Source of the DNA: Beverwykella pulmonaria
Taxonomy: Eukaryota; Ascomycota; Dothideomycetes; Pleosporales; Melanommataceae
Assembly (NCBI GenBank): GCA_001599595.1
Contig: BCHH01000001.1
Coordinates: 2,265,837-2,329,836, forward strand
Reading direction: 5' to 3'
Length of the DNA: 64,000 bases
Of this stretch, positions 11,238 to 23,236 are shown piece by piece. The translations under genes were made by a program, and so were the position numbers. Numbering within the stretch: position 1 is the stretch's first letter; each line of letters starts with the position of its first letter. The notes under the pieces were generated by a model. The model made no database searches. It was given only the letters and a program-made list of their open reading frames with translations, and was not told where the DNA came from.

Positions 11238-12492
11238 ATGCTCGTCCCCCTAGACAAAATCTCCATTCTGGCCATCGTCGAAAACGAACTCGACCCCATA
11301 TCCCCAGCCCCTCCATGCGTGACAGCCACGGGTCGCTTCGGTGACATCGCCCTGGGAAAAGGTAGAAATGTAGGCAACGAGCGGGGCGGGGGGATCGTGA
11401 AAGAGGTAACTATGGAGCAGGTGTGCTGTGGTGCGCATGGATTGAGTCTGATGGTCGTACGTATACGCCCATATCCTCTACTCTACTCTCCTGTCATCCT
11501 ATTTCTTCTCGTCCGTTTGATAAACGGCGATATTTCTACCTTTTCATGCTTTCTGTTCGTCTGTATATATTCAAGCCCCTAACCCCTCCCAGACCGCCAC
11601 CCACAACAACGCCTCCCAAACCCTCCTCTTTGACACGGGCCCCACAGAATCAATCTGGACCGCCAACGCAACTCGCCTCTCACCCGCCCTCCACACCATC
11701 TCCCTTATTCACCTCTCGCACTGGCACCGCGACCACTCGGGCGGCATGCTCGCCGCCCTCCGCGCAATCTCAACCTCCAAATCCTCATCTACCTCCACGT
11801 CAACCCCCACAATCGTCGACCTGCACCCCTCGCGCCCCACTTACCGAGGCTTCCTCACGCCCCTCGGCACCGTGTCCCTCGAAGCAGACCCCACCTTCTC
11901 TGAAATTTCAGAAGCGGGAGGAACGGTATCGAAGCACGCGGAGCCTCACGAAGTGCTGGATAGCCACTTTCTAATCTCAGGCGAGATCCCGCGGGTCACT
12001 CCGTACGAAAAGGGACTGCGAGCAGCGATGAGGTTTGAGGAGGGTGCGTGGATCAGCGACGAACTACTTCTGGATGAGCGGTTTGTAGTGTGCCATGTCA
12101 AGGGTATGTATGCTTCTAATGCATCTGTCGCTCCCAACAACCCTTAATGAATCTCCTCCAGCCTCTACGTTCCCTACTAATTCGCGCGAATAAATGCAGA
12201 CAAAGGCCTCGTCCTCTTCACGGGCTGCTCGCACGCTGGCGTCATCAACGCGGCAAAACACGCTCTAACACTGACTGAGCACACGCTTCCCTTATACGCA
12301 ATAGTAGGCGGCTACCATCTCGCGGATGCGGAGCCCTCCCAACTTCACGCCACGGTACAAGAGCTCAAAGCGCTGGACGTCAAAGTATTGCTCGCGGGTC
12401 ATTGCACGGGGTGGAGGGCGAAGTTTGAAATTGAGAAGGAAATGCCGGGGTGTCTAGTGCCATCATTTGTAGGTATTGATACGATCATTTGA
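11238..12492 (+). CDS. Metallo-beta-lactamase-fold hydrolase (COG1237-like)
   Basis: A predicted metal-dependent hydrolase of the metallo-beta-lactamase superfamily. The exons are 11238-11456, 11593-12103 and 12200-12492, giving 340 residues. The metal site is clear: H116-W-H118-R-D120-H121 is the HxHxDH motif. A second histidine lies in GCSHAG (His255), and GGYHL and AGHCTGW follow near the C-terminus. The GCSHAG plus GHCTG pair is typical of the group related to the dihydropterin-ribofuranosylaminobenzene phosphate synthase branch (COG1237). The substrate in fungi is unknown. The ATG at 11238 follows an in-frame TTG and is the first real start. The first intron (136 bp) is needed to restore the strand leading into LLFDTG. 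No export signal is seen, so it is probably cytosolic. Confidence 0.85.
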
Positions 12493-13052
12493 AATCGGGG
12501 AGATAGGAAATGTGGATATGGAAGGGGATAGGTTTTGGACCGATATCATTGATTGCACCTACTTTCTCTTCCCAAGGTTCGCTGAATGGGAGTGTTTGCT
12601 CCATGTTGTCATGTCTGCGCGAACGCTTCGTCGCGGCCAACGTATATGGTCGAGCCAGTTCTCTGAGCGATCGGAACGACAACCTATTGCTTTGCTAAGC
12701 CCGATTAAATCTGCTAGAGATGCAACTGCACCGGATCCTGAACAGTGTACCAGAAGTGACAACATGGAGTAAGTATTGAGCTTCTCATATCTGATCATTG
12801 AGCACCAATTTTTTCTTGATTTTCATTAACCACCCTCCCTTTTCCCTTTGCACCACAGCAGACGCAAACGCTCAATGCACCACCTCCGATACGTGCCCTC
12901 CACGATTCTTCGTCTAGGGAGGAAGAAGAACCACTGTGGAGCCAGAAATCCGCTTCTAAAGCTGACCCAAAAGGTCCAGTTCTTGTATGTCGGATGCTTC
13001 TTCCCTATCGAGGTACACATTAGCCCGATATCCAAGACTTCATGTGTTGATT
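12493..13052. other. Convergent 3' flanks, no gene seen
   Basis: This lies between the 3' ends of the MBL hydrolase (plus) and the prenylcysteine oxidase (minus). Short frames on both strands look accidental. Confidence 0.5.
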
Positions 13053-14851
13053 TCAGAGTTTCGCCTTCATCGGCTTCTGTGCCTGCTTCCCCAACCCCTC
13101 ATATTCCCACCCCCCCTGGACTCTCAGTGCCTCACCGTTACCGTTCTGCTTCTCTTTTGTTGTTAAAGATGAGGCGGCCTGCCATTCATCAACGATGAGC
13201 TGAGCGACGTTCTTCCCCATCAGTGCACTTGTCTCCATTGTGCTGATGAAGGCTTCGATTCCACTAGTATACCATAGCCCTTCATCGAGCTTAATCTCGT
13301 CGAATGTAACACGCGGATACTCATATGGATACGAGTGCCATATCTTGTGGTATATCCAGCTCACGGGGCCGTCGGTTGAACCTTTCACATCGGGCACGTT
13401 ATGACCTAGGACTTTGGAAAGGAAAGTCGAGTTGATGCGGGTTGGTGAAAAGATCTTGTAGATGTATTCCGGTCGGTTCTTCGGCGTAGAAGTAGGATTT
13501 AATCCAGAGCCGACGATGGAAATGCTGAAGAATCCCGGAGAACCGACACCGTTAGGATCGGAGCCATGCGATTCGTTGGGTGGTAGCGTGGTGAGGACGT
13601 ATTGTGGAACCAGCTTCCCGGGCTCCATATTAAAGGCTGCAGGATCGAGCTTGTATGGGGACGCAAAAAGCGTGACATGTAGTTTAACATATGGGATGTA
13701 GTCCGGCATGCGTGGTGCCAGTGGATCGATAGAGACTTTGGAGAATTGGAGGGGCGCGGCGAGGATTACATCGTCGAAGGTTGATGTTGAGCCGGAGGAG
13801 GTGGTGAGGAGGTAGGTCCTGTCGGGTTGTCTAGAGATGCTCGCGACCGTGGTGTTGAGATGGGTGGTTGCCGATGCATTAAGCATGCGCTCGAAAATCT
13901 TCCAGTTCCCGCCCTTAATCGATGTAGCTCCGTTTGTGGCCATGCATACCATAGTCTCCACACCGTGTATCAAGCCCAAGTTCTGCGCGTAGTTCACTCG
14001 GGTGCTAGTCTCCATTAGCTTTCATCCCATCTCCCCGTCGCCTTGCGTTCACACACAACATACCTCGCCTGAACAACCTCCCTCGCAAACGCGTCCCCAA
14101 TCCCATTCTCCTTCAAAAACTGCTCCCCTGTAGCCCCCGCCACCTTTAACAACCCCACCTCATCCACCACCCTGGTCAAACTCCTCCATGGGAAGACCGG
14201 CTGTTCATACATTGTCTCGAATTTGCTTACTATACTCTTCATCAAGCTATTTGTCCTTATGGGCGCAAGCCCATATCTCCACAGCAACTTCGCCTTGTCC
14301 CACCACCCATCCTCATTGCTTGTCACCAGTACGAACTCCTGCCCGTTCCACACGCCGAGCTCCGGCAGCCCCTGTATGTTTGCGATGTTTGATGATCGGG
14401 AGAGGTTGAAGCGATTCGCAGCAGAGACGAGAATGTGGTTTACTTCGACGAAGATGGAGGCACCGAGTTCGATGGGCGAGTTCGGATCATTCCATGCTGA
14501 AACAGTCGTGCTGCGGCCGCCGACGTACGGGGACCGCTCGAAGACGTCGATGTGGGTGCGGAAGCCGAGCTTCTGTGCGTTTTGGGAGAGATAGAATGCT
14601 GCAGATGAGCCTGCTGCGCCGGCGCCTGTTCCATGGGTGAGCAGCTATCAGACAGATGACGAGGGTGAGGCGTGATGGTGGAGGGGTGAAGAAGGATGGC
14701 TGAAGCTGCTCGAAGCTCAAAGACACCACTCACCTATTATAGCAACTGTTTTTGCAGCTTTGGCACCCGTCTCCGGCTCTGCCGCTCCATCACTTCTGCT
14801 CTGGACAGCTCCGGCGAGTAGCGGGAAAGCCACGAACTTGACGAGCCTCAT
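13053..14851 (-). CDS. Prenylcysteine oxidase (prenylcysteine lyase)
   Basis: An FAD-dependent thioether oxidase that releases cysteine and an isoprenoid aldehyde from prenylcysteine left by breakdown of prenylated proteins. On the minus strand the exons are 14851-14734, 14625-14064 and 14004-13053, giving 543 residues, near the usual family length. The N-terminus is hydrophobic and fits a signal peptide, as in lysosomal or secreted homologues. The dinucleotide motif (IIGAGAAGSSAA) starts at Gly40 and is split by the first intron. The block STRVNYAQNLGLIHGVETM followed by a Gly-rich GGNW segment is characteristic of the family. The 59-bp second intron joins VVQA to STRVNY; without it the frame runs into a stop. 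Vacuolar location is inferred from the family. Confidence 0.9.
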
Positions 14852-15369
14852 GTTTCAGCAAGCGCTCAAGGCGAAGTGATAAAAATATGCAGAAAGCAAA
14901 TGCTTCAGTTGAATCGGGTATACGAAGTCTTTTAGGAGCTCAGCCCATGTCTGGAGTAGATGGCGAAGGGAGGGATGAGTTGGGTGGTGCGTCAGCATTC
15001 GCCAGGAGCTTGGACGTTATTGCGTTGGTCGGGTCGCGATCTTTTTCTATTTATTCAGCCAATAGATCTACAATGTGAGCCTATTATTTTAGCATTAACA
15101 CTTCAATAAAGTGTTCTTCTCATTGCAATCTCAATAGGTTAATAATATCAATCTGAACAGAAATGTGTACATGGTAAGATACAGATGTTTAAGAACTACG
15201 TTTCAATTGTTCAAGATACTCCAAACTCCATGCTTGCTAAAGATATGGGTATACGCTAACTACCGAAACAGGTTAACATAAATATAAATCGTGACAAGTC
15301 GTAAATCATAAGCGGAGAAAGCCCCTCCCCTCCCATCCAGACATAAGAAATTTCGGCTTCTTCATCCAC
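14852..15369. other. Intergenic region, no gene seen
   Basis: An AT-rich stretch holding the promoter of the prenylcysteine oxidase and the 3' flank of the next minus-strand gene. I see no coding signal. Confidence 0.5.
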
Positions 15370-16712
15370 TCAAGTGCTTTCCCCCGTCCCTCGCCTTAAA
15401 AACTTGAACAATCCCTTCTTGCCCTTAGTCTTGCTCTCCACACTCACGCTCGCCGTCGCAGGTCTCGCCGCCGCCTCAGCATTCAGCCGCTCTGCCTCCT
15501 CGTAGTCCCACGGCATTGTCCAGTTTCTTTGAGGGATCTCTCCGAGCTTAGTGCTGTCGGAGGCAAACGTGTACGTTGATGGTGTTGCCTTGTCAAGACG
15601 GCGTGACACAGGCGCAAGTCCTAACGGAGATGGGACCTGCCTTTCCCTTACTATTGGTGCAGCCTTCCGTGGGCTCGGTACCTTTGGGGGCGGAGGAAGG
15701 GAAATGGTGTTGTCGGGACGGGTGTGAGGCCATGTCGTTGGTCGAGGGCCGTCGATGGAATTTGCCCTTCGTCTCTCCATAGCTGCGTTCGCCTTGGTAG
15801 TGGGCGGCTTCTGAGCGGGGAATGGATCTGTTTGCGTGTACTGCGGCAGCGGCGATTCTAACGGCGACACATATGGCGAGCTCAGCGACGTGGACTGCGA
15901 CCTTGTCGAGCTCGAGCTGGAACTGCTCCCTGAGCCCTTCCGCGCTGTTCTTGGTCTTACAATGGCGAGCTGGGTGTGATTTGAGCTTTTGTTATTGAGC
16001 GACACTCGTGTGATGGTGTGAGTCGTAGATCGCGACTTCAAATTGTTCTGTCGCTTCTTGTCCGGGGATGCTCTATCCTTCGGTGAAGGGCTGTAGCGGC
16101 TGATGACTCCAGGGCAGTTTTGGTGCTTCATGCTCCCACATTGGGCGCAGGCACCGATCCGATAGATGTGGAGTTGGGATTGGCTCAGTCGTTGATAGAG
16201 ATGGTTCAGTGAGTCGACGGCCTCGGCCCTGGAAGTATCGGAGAGGTTGGTTAGTGACTTGTAGTCGAGATTGAGAGGCGTCTTCGCATCATGACTGAGG
16301 AACGTCGCAATGATGCCCACAAGCCCAGTGTTTAACTTGATCAGCGTTTCAGCAAGGGAGGCATGGGCAATGGCTACAAGAGTAATGATCAGCGCAGTCC
16401 TCAAGGGAGAACCTGGTCTGGTTTGCGGGGAAGCTCACCGTCGCCCTTCGCGAACCGATCGCCAGCCTTGCAATAGTGAGTCTCGTACTGGGACTGTATA
16501 TCCGTCGTTCCCCGTTTGAGCGACTGCGAGAGCCGCAGTTCAGCGCTGGACGTCGAGTTGGGCTGATCCTTGGACTTGGCATGCTTTCGTTTGCGGCGGC
16601 GTTGTCGCAGTCGCTTGAAGATATCGAGGCCGTTTGTGAAGGACTGTATCAGGTTTGTGACACAGTTCTTGACCTCGCCATGGGAGTCGTTGTTCTCCAT
16701 CGAGTTCGACAT
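15370..16712 (-). CDS. Unrecognised Ser/Pro-rich protein
   Basis: I do not recognise this protein. Two exons on the minus strand, 16712-16439 and 16373-15370, give 425 residues. The 65-bp intron (GTGAGC...GTAG) is needed, since exon 1 otherwise stops soon after it. The N-terminus is acidic and polar, followed by a strongly basic RLRQRRRKRKHAK stretch near residue 40 that could act as a nuclear or nucleolar signal. The middle (about residues 90-150) is helical in character and has a CAQCG...C cysteine cluster that might bind a metal. Residues 170 onward are low-complexity Ser/Pro/Thr with a poly-Ser run, ending in a basic KGKKGLFKFLRR tail. The domain order resembles disordered regulatory or scaffold proteins of fungi. 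No function can be assigned. Confidence 0.65.
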
Positions 16713-17587
16713 GATTCAAAATAATCTACAAAGAAACAAAAAGGGAGAGCAAGCGAAGGTATAAGAGAAGACGCATAGAGTAACCAGCGTGGAGGGGACC
16801 GTCTCCATTGTTAACCGTTATCGTGACGGGCCAAGCCCTGAGGTGCGCCCTGGTTCCTGCATCTCTGACTGGAGAAAACCTTGCTGTTTCAAGCTTACCC
16901 AGCACGTAGCCGCCGTGGAGCGATTCTTGGAGGACATGGAAGCTGTGAGTGGTGCATATGTTTCTCAGCGCCCGCACCTGAACACGAAACCCTGCGCGGC
17001 GGGCGAATTAGGGCGTAGTGCGGGGCTAAGGCTTGCTGACAAGACTTGTCGCACACTCGGTTGTGCATATCAAAAGGGTCCAGTTGAGGTCGAGATCCGC
17101 CATGTCCATGCATGCAGTCTACGGTCGGGAGATAAAGAAGACATTGAGCATGTAAGCAGCCTATCTCTGAACACTTCTCCCCATAGCGATGTTCGCAACA
17201 TAACAGAGCACTCGCACACATCCAGAAAAAGCGGCAGCAAGAAGGAATTGAGCCCTGCGTTGTCCTCTTGTGCTTGCCAGCACTCCTTCGGCGCTAAATC
17301 GCTGAAGTGGTCGATTAGAGTGAAGACACGGGATGGATCGGAACACGTAGCCAGGAGGTGGAAATTACATATTCAGAACCTATGACTCCTTCCAAGCGGT
17401 GTGATGTGTGCTCGAGTGCTCTGACTTCATATTCATATTCATAAAAAAACGGGTACACAACCCATCCATTGAGTCACTGATTCTATTCATCTCGCGCCCG
17501 GACCAGAGCATGAGAGTCATAGATGATCCTAACAAAACGCCTCGCTATGTGATGCAATGCCCAAAAGACCTCTCCGGATGTCCATCC
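16713..17587. other. Intergenic region with a non-convincing long frame
   Basis: An open frame spans 16789-17385 on the plus strand (198 codons), but it opens with GTG. Its first ATG is deep inside, composition is not protein-like, and it matches no family I know. I treat the interval as the promoter of the minus-strand Ser/Pro-rich gene plus the 3' flank of hrd1. Confidence 0.5.
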
Positions 17588-20033
17588 CTACTGCTCATTG
17601 TCCTCGCCGTCCTCTACCGTAGCCGTTCTTCTCGTAACCCTCTGAAGTGCCGAACTGCCCCCTGCAACCGCAGAGCTAGATCCATCAGCATCATTCCCTC
17701 CTATAGAATTACCAAAGCTCCAGCTAGACTCGAGGGAGCTAGGCTCGGCGGGTTTGGATGATGATTCCACTGCGGGATTTGAAGTAGTCGGCTCTCCAGA
17801 CGACGAAGGTCGTAGTGGTGTGGATGTTGGCCGAGTCACTGGTGTTGAGGATGGTCTTGAGCCCGATAGCGCTGTTTCGGGTGCGGGGTGAGCTTGCGAC
17901 ATGGATGCTGAAGTTTGAGTGCTCTCAGTCGTTAATTGTGGGGTACGAGCCATAGGTCTCAGTGTCCAGCCTTCAGGAAGCACCAATCCATCGGGCAATC
18001 CCGTATCGCCTTGCCTTAGAACCGGACCACTCGCGAAATATGCTTGCGGGACCATCGGAAGTACGCCATATTGTGGATTTAATGGCGCAATAGGTGGAAA
18101 TTCCTGACCATTGGCAGAGGCAATACCAGACGCTTGCTGTAATCGGTGTAGTTCACCAAGGAGAGCGTGTATGTACTCGAGTTGGTCATGTTGGACATTC
18201 AGATGTCGGAGAGAATCGATAATGTTCTGCTGGAGGCGTAGGATATCGGACTGTATGTCGGCAGGGTGATGAGGAAAAACACCAGGAACAGGTGATCCAG
18301 GAAAATTGGTAGCCGGGAATTGAGGAAGTGTTTGGCTCTGAGCATTGTGGTTCGTATTCTGGGCTAGTTGCTGGGCAAGATTTGCTACACCATTGTCGTT
18401 GTTATTGTTGTTGATTACGTTATTGCCATGGTTGCCTTGCTGGTCTGGTAAGCGCAAGTTTCCCAATGCGATTCGAATAGGACCAAAGTTGAATACACGT
18501 ATGTTGCCTGCAGGCTGATTTTGTTGGCCCTGTTGACCTTGTTGTTCTTGCAAGCCTTGTTGTCCCTGGTTACCCTGTTGACCACCAGGTCGTTGTACTT
18601 GGTTCCCGAGGTTGGGAAATAACCCTCTGAGGCCCCCTTGGTTGGGCTGCCACTGTGGATTTTGCTGACCTTGATTGGCCTGGTTGTTTTGCCGATTGTT
18701 TTGCCGATTGTTTGGTGTTGGAGTTTCTCCGAGTACAGGGCGTCGGCAAGTGGGGCAGACTTGTTGTCTCTCCAGCCAGCTCCTTAGGCAGCTAAAATGC
18801 AGGATGTGTCCGCAAGGAAGTTTCTTCGCTCTCTGGCGCTCGTCGACGCGCCGGCTAGGCTGGGCATCGTCCGCTCCAGGTTGGACCCAGGGTCGCATCT
18901 CTTCACGACAAACAATGCATGTATTTTCCCGACCTAACTCTTCGGCAGTAGCATCAGGATAGCGTGCATTCATATCTCGTGTGGCATTTCGGTATTGGAC
19001 GAAGTCGTTGATCCTCTTGATGAAGGACCGAATAGTCATGAAAAGGTCTCGCATGATATGGATAGGAATGCCGTAGAAGGCCATGAGAATTACGAAGAAG
19101 CCGAGATACACAACAGATTTGATGAAATCTAAAATCATGTTAGGTGGAAATTCCAGGAATTTGGAAATGTACGCATACCTGTAGTAAGATCAAGGTAGAA
19201 TACCCAGCGACCTTTCTCTTCCCACCCAGGCACGTCGCCGTCGTCTTCTTCGTCATCTTCTTCAGCAGCAGCCGGTTCAGTCGCGCCATCGCCTGTGCTA
19301 GCACGCTGCTGAGCCTGTTCCCGCGCTAATCTTCGAGCCTCGAGTCTCGCCGTCTCTTGCCGTTGAGTAATCACAAGCTCCACGAGCGATAGCGTGTAGC
19401 GCAACAAGGTCGAGACTGACGCGATGGCCAACAGTACGTATTCAAATCCAAACATGACCATGACTCCCGGTCGCGATTCTTGCAGTATAGAGTCAACACA
19501 GTACTGCATCATGAAGATGTCGAATGCAACAGAGACAAGCAGGGAGCTGATCAGACGCGTGTGAAAGAGCCGCGGATTTGCCGGAGGCTGTTGCTCGAGG
19601 AACTCGACTCGTCCTTCTCCTATCCACTGCCATACCTTGCCAGCGAGGAGGCAGAGAAACATGGCGAAAAACCATATTCCAATATCGTCCCGGAAGATAG
19701 TCATAGCCAGAAGGGTCTCGCTGACGGCAAACCATGCCTTGTCGTAAAGTTGTTCCGTCTCGATTGGGCGGAGGGGGCCGTAGAAGAGTCGCTGGAGTCC
19801 ATATCCCAAGCTTGTGGTTATTATGAGAGCGAGGTTGATGAGGAACATGAGAGAGCCGGTGCTCTGCGAGATGTAGACGGCAGCGGAATAGAAGTTGGGC
19901 CGCTCATAGTAGGCACGCAGAAGCACGACGTTTGCCAGAATGGCCGAGCCCTGGACAATATTAGCACCAGCACTCCGATGTTGTGTGGCCAAAGGGGGAG
20001 CTTTACTGTGACGTAGACTTGGAGTCTGGACAT
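17588..20033 (-). CDS. hrd1: ERAD RING E3 ubiquitin ligase Hrd1
   Basis: Hrd1 is the multispanning ER membrane ubiquitin ligase that retrotranslocates and ubiquitinates misfolded proteins. Three minus-strand exons, 20033-20007, 19950-19179 and 19128-17588, give 779 residues. The N-terminus SRLQVYVTGSAILAN...YYERPNFYSA fits Hrd1 only if a 56-bp intron (GTAAAG...CCAG, branch GCTAAT) is removed. The alternative unspliced frame from 20151 adds a polar leader that I consider spurious. Several hydrophobic spans follow, then WVFYLDLTTDFIK across the second intron, and a RING-H2 finger at about 337-394 (CIVC, CGH, H..C, CPTC). The C-terminal half is long, disordered and Gln/Asn-rich. Its 3' end is UTR-rich, and it diverges from rpt3. 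Confidence 0.93.
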
Positions 20034-20409
20034 AGCGGCGGAAATGATGCTGAGCTTGACTCAATAAATAACGACGAGAGCCATCTGAGGGAGTGGTATG
20101 CCTCAAACGTAGATATCCGGGCAGGTATTTCGTGACAGTTGACGTTGCCACTGCGGCACGTCTTCATGACACGTTGAACCCGTTCGCGCCGCGGAGAGGT
20201 CAGAGCACGTGATTTGATGTAGGGCTTGGCAGGCACTAGGCTCGACGTCCGACTGCATCGCCGGGGCCGTCAACATTCAGCAGCTCACGGACAACGACGA
20301 ACCCATCGCATATCTCCCAATCTACAACCACCAACACTTGCGCCGCCTCCGTATTCAATACTCTCAGCCTCACTTTCGACAGAAATCCCTCCTAAAACCT
20401 TGATCAAGT
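20034..20409. promoter_or_regulatory. Divergent hrd1/rpt3 promoter
   Basis: 376 bp separate the start codons of hrd1 (minus) and rpt3 (plus). A palindromic E-box CACGTG lies at 20206-20211, inside GCACGTGATTTG. I see no GGTGGCAAA element of the yeast Rpn4 type. Sharing between an ERAD ligase and a proteasome ATPase suggests possible co-regulation, which is inference. Confidence 0.6.
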
Positions 20410-21783
20410 ATGGCCGACGCCGCCGTCGAGAACCCAGCCAACACGGTTCCGCCGCACAAGAAGCAGCTCCCATCCTCAATACCGAACTTCGACTCGCTCG
20501 AGGGCTTCTCCACGGACGGCAACGATGACTATTCAACATTCAAGAAGCTTCAGCGCCAGCTAGAGTACGTATATTCCAGCCATTATGCTCGGTTAGGCGG
20601 TGGCTAACCATCACCCGCTAGGTATATTCACCTCCAGGAAGAGTACATCAAGGACGAGCAGCGGAGTTTGAAGAGGGAGCTGGTGCGGGCGCAGGAGGAG
20701 ATCAAGCGGATCCAGAGTGTGCCGCTGGTGATAGGCCAGTTCATGGAGGCCATTGACCAGAAGTAAGCTCTCCTCCTTCTCCCTTACTCTTCTTTGGATG
20801 CTAACCTTGATAGTACCGGCATCGTGCAGTCTTCAACCGGCTCAAACTACGTCGTACGCATCCTGTCCACCCTTGACCGCGAACTCCTCAAACCCTCGTC
20901 ATCGGTCGCTTTGCATCGGCATTCCAATGCCCTGGTCGATATCCTCCCCCCAGAGGCCGATTCTTCCATCGCCATGCTTGGACAAGACGAGAAGCCCGAC
21001 GTGACATACGCCGACGTTGGTGGTCTGGATATGCAGAAGCAGGAGATCCGAGAGGCCGTCGAGCTGCCGCTCACACACTTCGACCTGTACAAGCAGATTG
21101 GCATCGACCCCCCCCGCGGTGTCCTGCTCTACGGGCCCCCCGGTACCGGCAAGACAATGTTGGTGAAGGCTGTTGCCAATAGCACCACGGCATCCTTCAT
21201 TCGCGTCGTCGGCTCAGAGTTTGTGCAGAAGTACCTTGGAGAAGGGCCGCGCATGGTCCGAGACGTGTTCCGCATGGCTCGGGAGAACTCACCATCCATC
21301 ATCTTCATCGACGAGATTGACGCCATCGCTACCAAGCGTTTTGACGCACAAACGGGTGCCGACCGAGAAGTCCAGCGTATCCTGCTTGAGCTGCTCAACC
21401 AAATGGACGGTTTCGACCAAACGTCCAATGTCAAGGTCATCATGGCAACCAACCGCGCCGATACGCTCGATCCGGCTCTTCTACGCCCAGGACGTCTGGA
21501 CCGGAAAATAGAGTTCCCATCGCTCCGTGATCGTCGCGAGCGCCGCCTCATCTTCGGCACTATTGCCGGCAAGATGAGCCTGTCGCCGGAGGTGGACCTG
21601 GACAGCCTGATTGTGAGGAACGACCCTTTGTCTGGCGCTGTGATTGCAGCGATCATGCAGGAGGCTGGGCTGAGGGCTGTGAGGAAGAACAGGTACAACA
21701 TCATTCAGAGCGACCTGGAGGACGCATACTCGAGCCAGGTCAAGGGAGCTACTGAGGCGGACAAGTTTGACTTCTACAAGTGA
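20410..21783 (+). CDS. rpt3: 26S proteasome regulatory ATPase Rpt3 (6B)
   Basis: One of the six AAA ATPases in the base of the 19S regulatory particle, which unfold substrates and feed them to the 20S core. The exons are 20410-20564, 20622-20762 and 20814-21783, giving 421 residues, the family length. The N-terminal coiled coil ([15 protein letters not shown]) is joined by the first intron. An OB-like region with [20 protein letters not shown] follows. Walker A GPPGTGKT is at 206-213 and Walker B DEID at 265-268. The arginine-finger region [23 protein letters not shown] is intact. The C-terminus FDFYK is a HbYX-like tail that docks into the 20S alpha ring. The [18 protein letters not shown] segment identifies Rpt3 rather than other Rpt subunits. 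Confidence 0.97.
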
Positions 21784-22531
21784 GTCAGGTGCCGGGTGGC
21801 TAGGCTGAGCTATCGAATTCATGTATACTAGACTAGCAATGAATCAGTGGACGCAAGTCCCTGTGCTAGATACAATAGTACTTAATAGAGCTAACTTGAT
21901 CCCTTTGGCCTCAACCTGAATTCACTTCGGTACCCAAACATGTTGTGCCATGTCTGCTGTCTGCTGTCTGTTGTCTTTTCAAGGGCTTCCCTTTGATTCT
22001 CTTGCCCACCGACCGGAATTTAACACGGGATGAAACACTCGCCCAACCCTCTACACAGTACCACCGTTTCTGCCACGCATACCTATATACTGTGCGCTCA
22101 TGTCATGTACCTCCCTTGCTGATGCCTATAGCTAGGGGAAGAAGTCTATTTTGCAGGACTGTTTTTAGCAGTAGTGTAGTAATTCTCTTGCCCGCCAACT
22201 CAAATTAAGTAAGAAGTCGGGAGTGTATTTTTAAATATGCACAATAGCACGATATCCACCAAGAGGAGTTACAGCGTTATACAGGGAGTCTTTCTTAGCT
22301 ATCAAAACTAGCAAACAATGGTAGCCATGCCTTCCACTATTCTCCTAACCAGATCCTCGAAAATAATGCCCGACCAAATCTATACAATAGTAATGACGAA
22401 AAAGAAAACCATGTCAGAGCAGCGACAACGCTGGCAGTAATAACGAAAAACCCCTAAGCCCTCGTAGTTGTGTTTCCTCCAAAACAAGTAGTACACGTCA
22501 CCATCCTCTTTCCCCACGCGCAACTCTGTGC
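21784..22531. other. Convergent 3' flanks, no gene seen
   Basis: AT-rich 3' sequence of rpt3, and of the probable minus-strand gene that ends at 22532. No conserved frame or RNA is apparent. Confidence 0.5.
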
Positions 22532-23179
22532 TCACTTAGCTGCCTTCACAATAGCAGTCGCACACACCAGCTTGAGCCTCGTCCTTGTCTCCTTCGTCTC
22601 AATCTCGAGGATCTTCTCACGCGCCTTTGCAGCTGTCGCCTCAGCCACTAGTCTAAGCTTGGCTCTGCCTGCCTTCTTCATTACCACGATGGTGCATGAG
22701 GTGAAACCGATGACGAAGACCCACCCACAAAGGATAACGCGGTTGAGGTACTTATCCCGTGAATAACATTGGTTGTGGGTCCGGTCCCGGTAGAGGGTCA
22801 AGTGGCCAATAGTGGGCGCAAGGAGTTCTAAGACTGAAATCCATTGCTTCCCGTGGGCCACGTGAATGCTTTCGCAACGCAGTAAGCGCCAGGAAGCGTG
22901 CGCCAGGAGGTTGAATGAAGGGTATAGGAGAAAAGCTGATGGTTTGAAGTATTGTATGAATAAATATGGGTAAAAGAGATAGAGGACGGCGGGAGGCGAG
23001 TCTATTAAGGACAGCTGGTGGTAATGTGCCCGCTTCACTTCGCAAAGGACAGACAGTGGCCGTCCTCTTGCCCACGACCGCAATCCAGGCAGGAACCAAC
23101 GAGGTAAGTGTAGGTTAACATGACACTTCTGTACCTGCCAGTGGGGTTTATAGAGGGAAAAAAAATGAAATTCAGTCAA
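22532..23179 (-). CDS. Probable small membrane protein, 5' end unresolved
   Basis: A minus-strand open frame ends with TGA at 22532. Its last 150 or so codons look coding, with GC-rich third positions over GHLTLYRDRTHNQCYS and RDKYLNRVILCGWVFVIGF. The C-terminal part contains a probable membrane span (VILCGWVFVIGFTSCTIVVM) followed by a basic amphipathic helix ending in IVKAAK. Upstream, the more AT-rich part (YLFYPYLFIQYF...) could be either coding or an intron. No in-frame ATG precedes the C-terminal Met-Lys-Lys. The real start must therefore come from another frame through an intron, or the frame is not a gene. An ATG at about 23121 in another frame is one candidate. I do not recognise the family. 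The end coordinate is only the limit of the open frame. Confidence 0.4.
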   Translation of the reverse strand: MTEFHFFSLYKPHWQVQKCHVNLHLPRWFLPGLRSWARGRPLSVLCEVKRAHYHQLSLIDSPPAVLYLFYPYLFIQYFKPSAFLLYPSFNLLAHASWRLLRCESIHVAHGKQWISVLELLAPTIGHLTLYRDRTHNQCYSRDKYLNRVILCGWVFVIGFTSCTIVVMKKAGRAKLRLVAEATAAKAREKILEIETKETRTRLKLVCATAIVKAAK

Positions 23180-23236
23180 GTGTGGTAATTACAATGATAA
23201 GGGAATAGAGCAGGTCAGGAGCGTGGATTGTGCTTC

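Noticed and set aside
16789..17385. 198-codon plus-strand frame between the Ser/Pro-rich gene and hrd1
   Set aside because: It opens with GTG, has no ATG near its start, no family match and an unremarkable composition. It lies in a probable promoter and 3' flank.
19135..20151. Unspliced first exon of hrd1 starting at 20151
   Set aside because: It adds a polar leader without Hrd1 similarity. A spliced start at 20033 restores the conserved N-terminal helix.
20034..20409. Rpn4-type proteasome element in the rpt3 promoter
   Set aside because: I looked for GGTGGCAAA and its complement and found neither.
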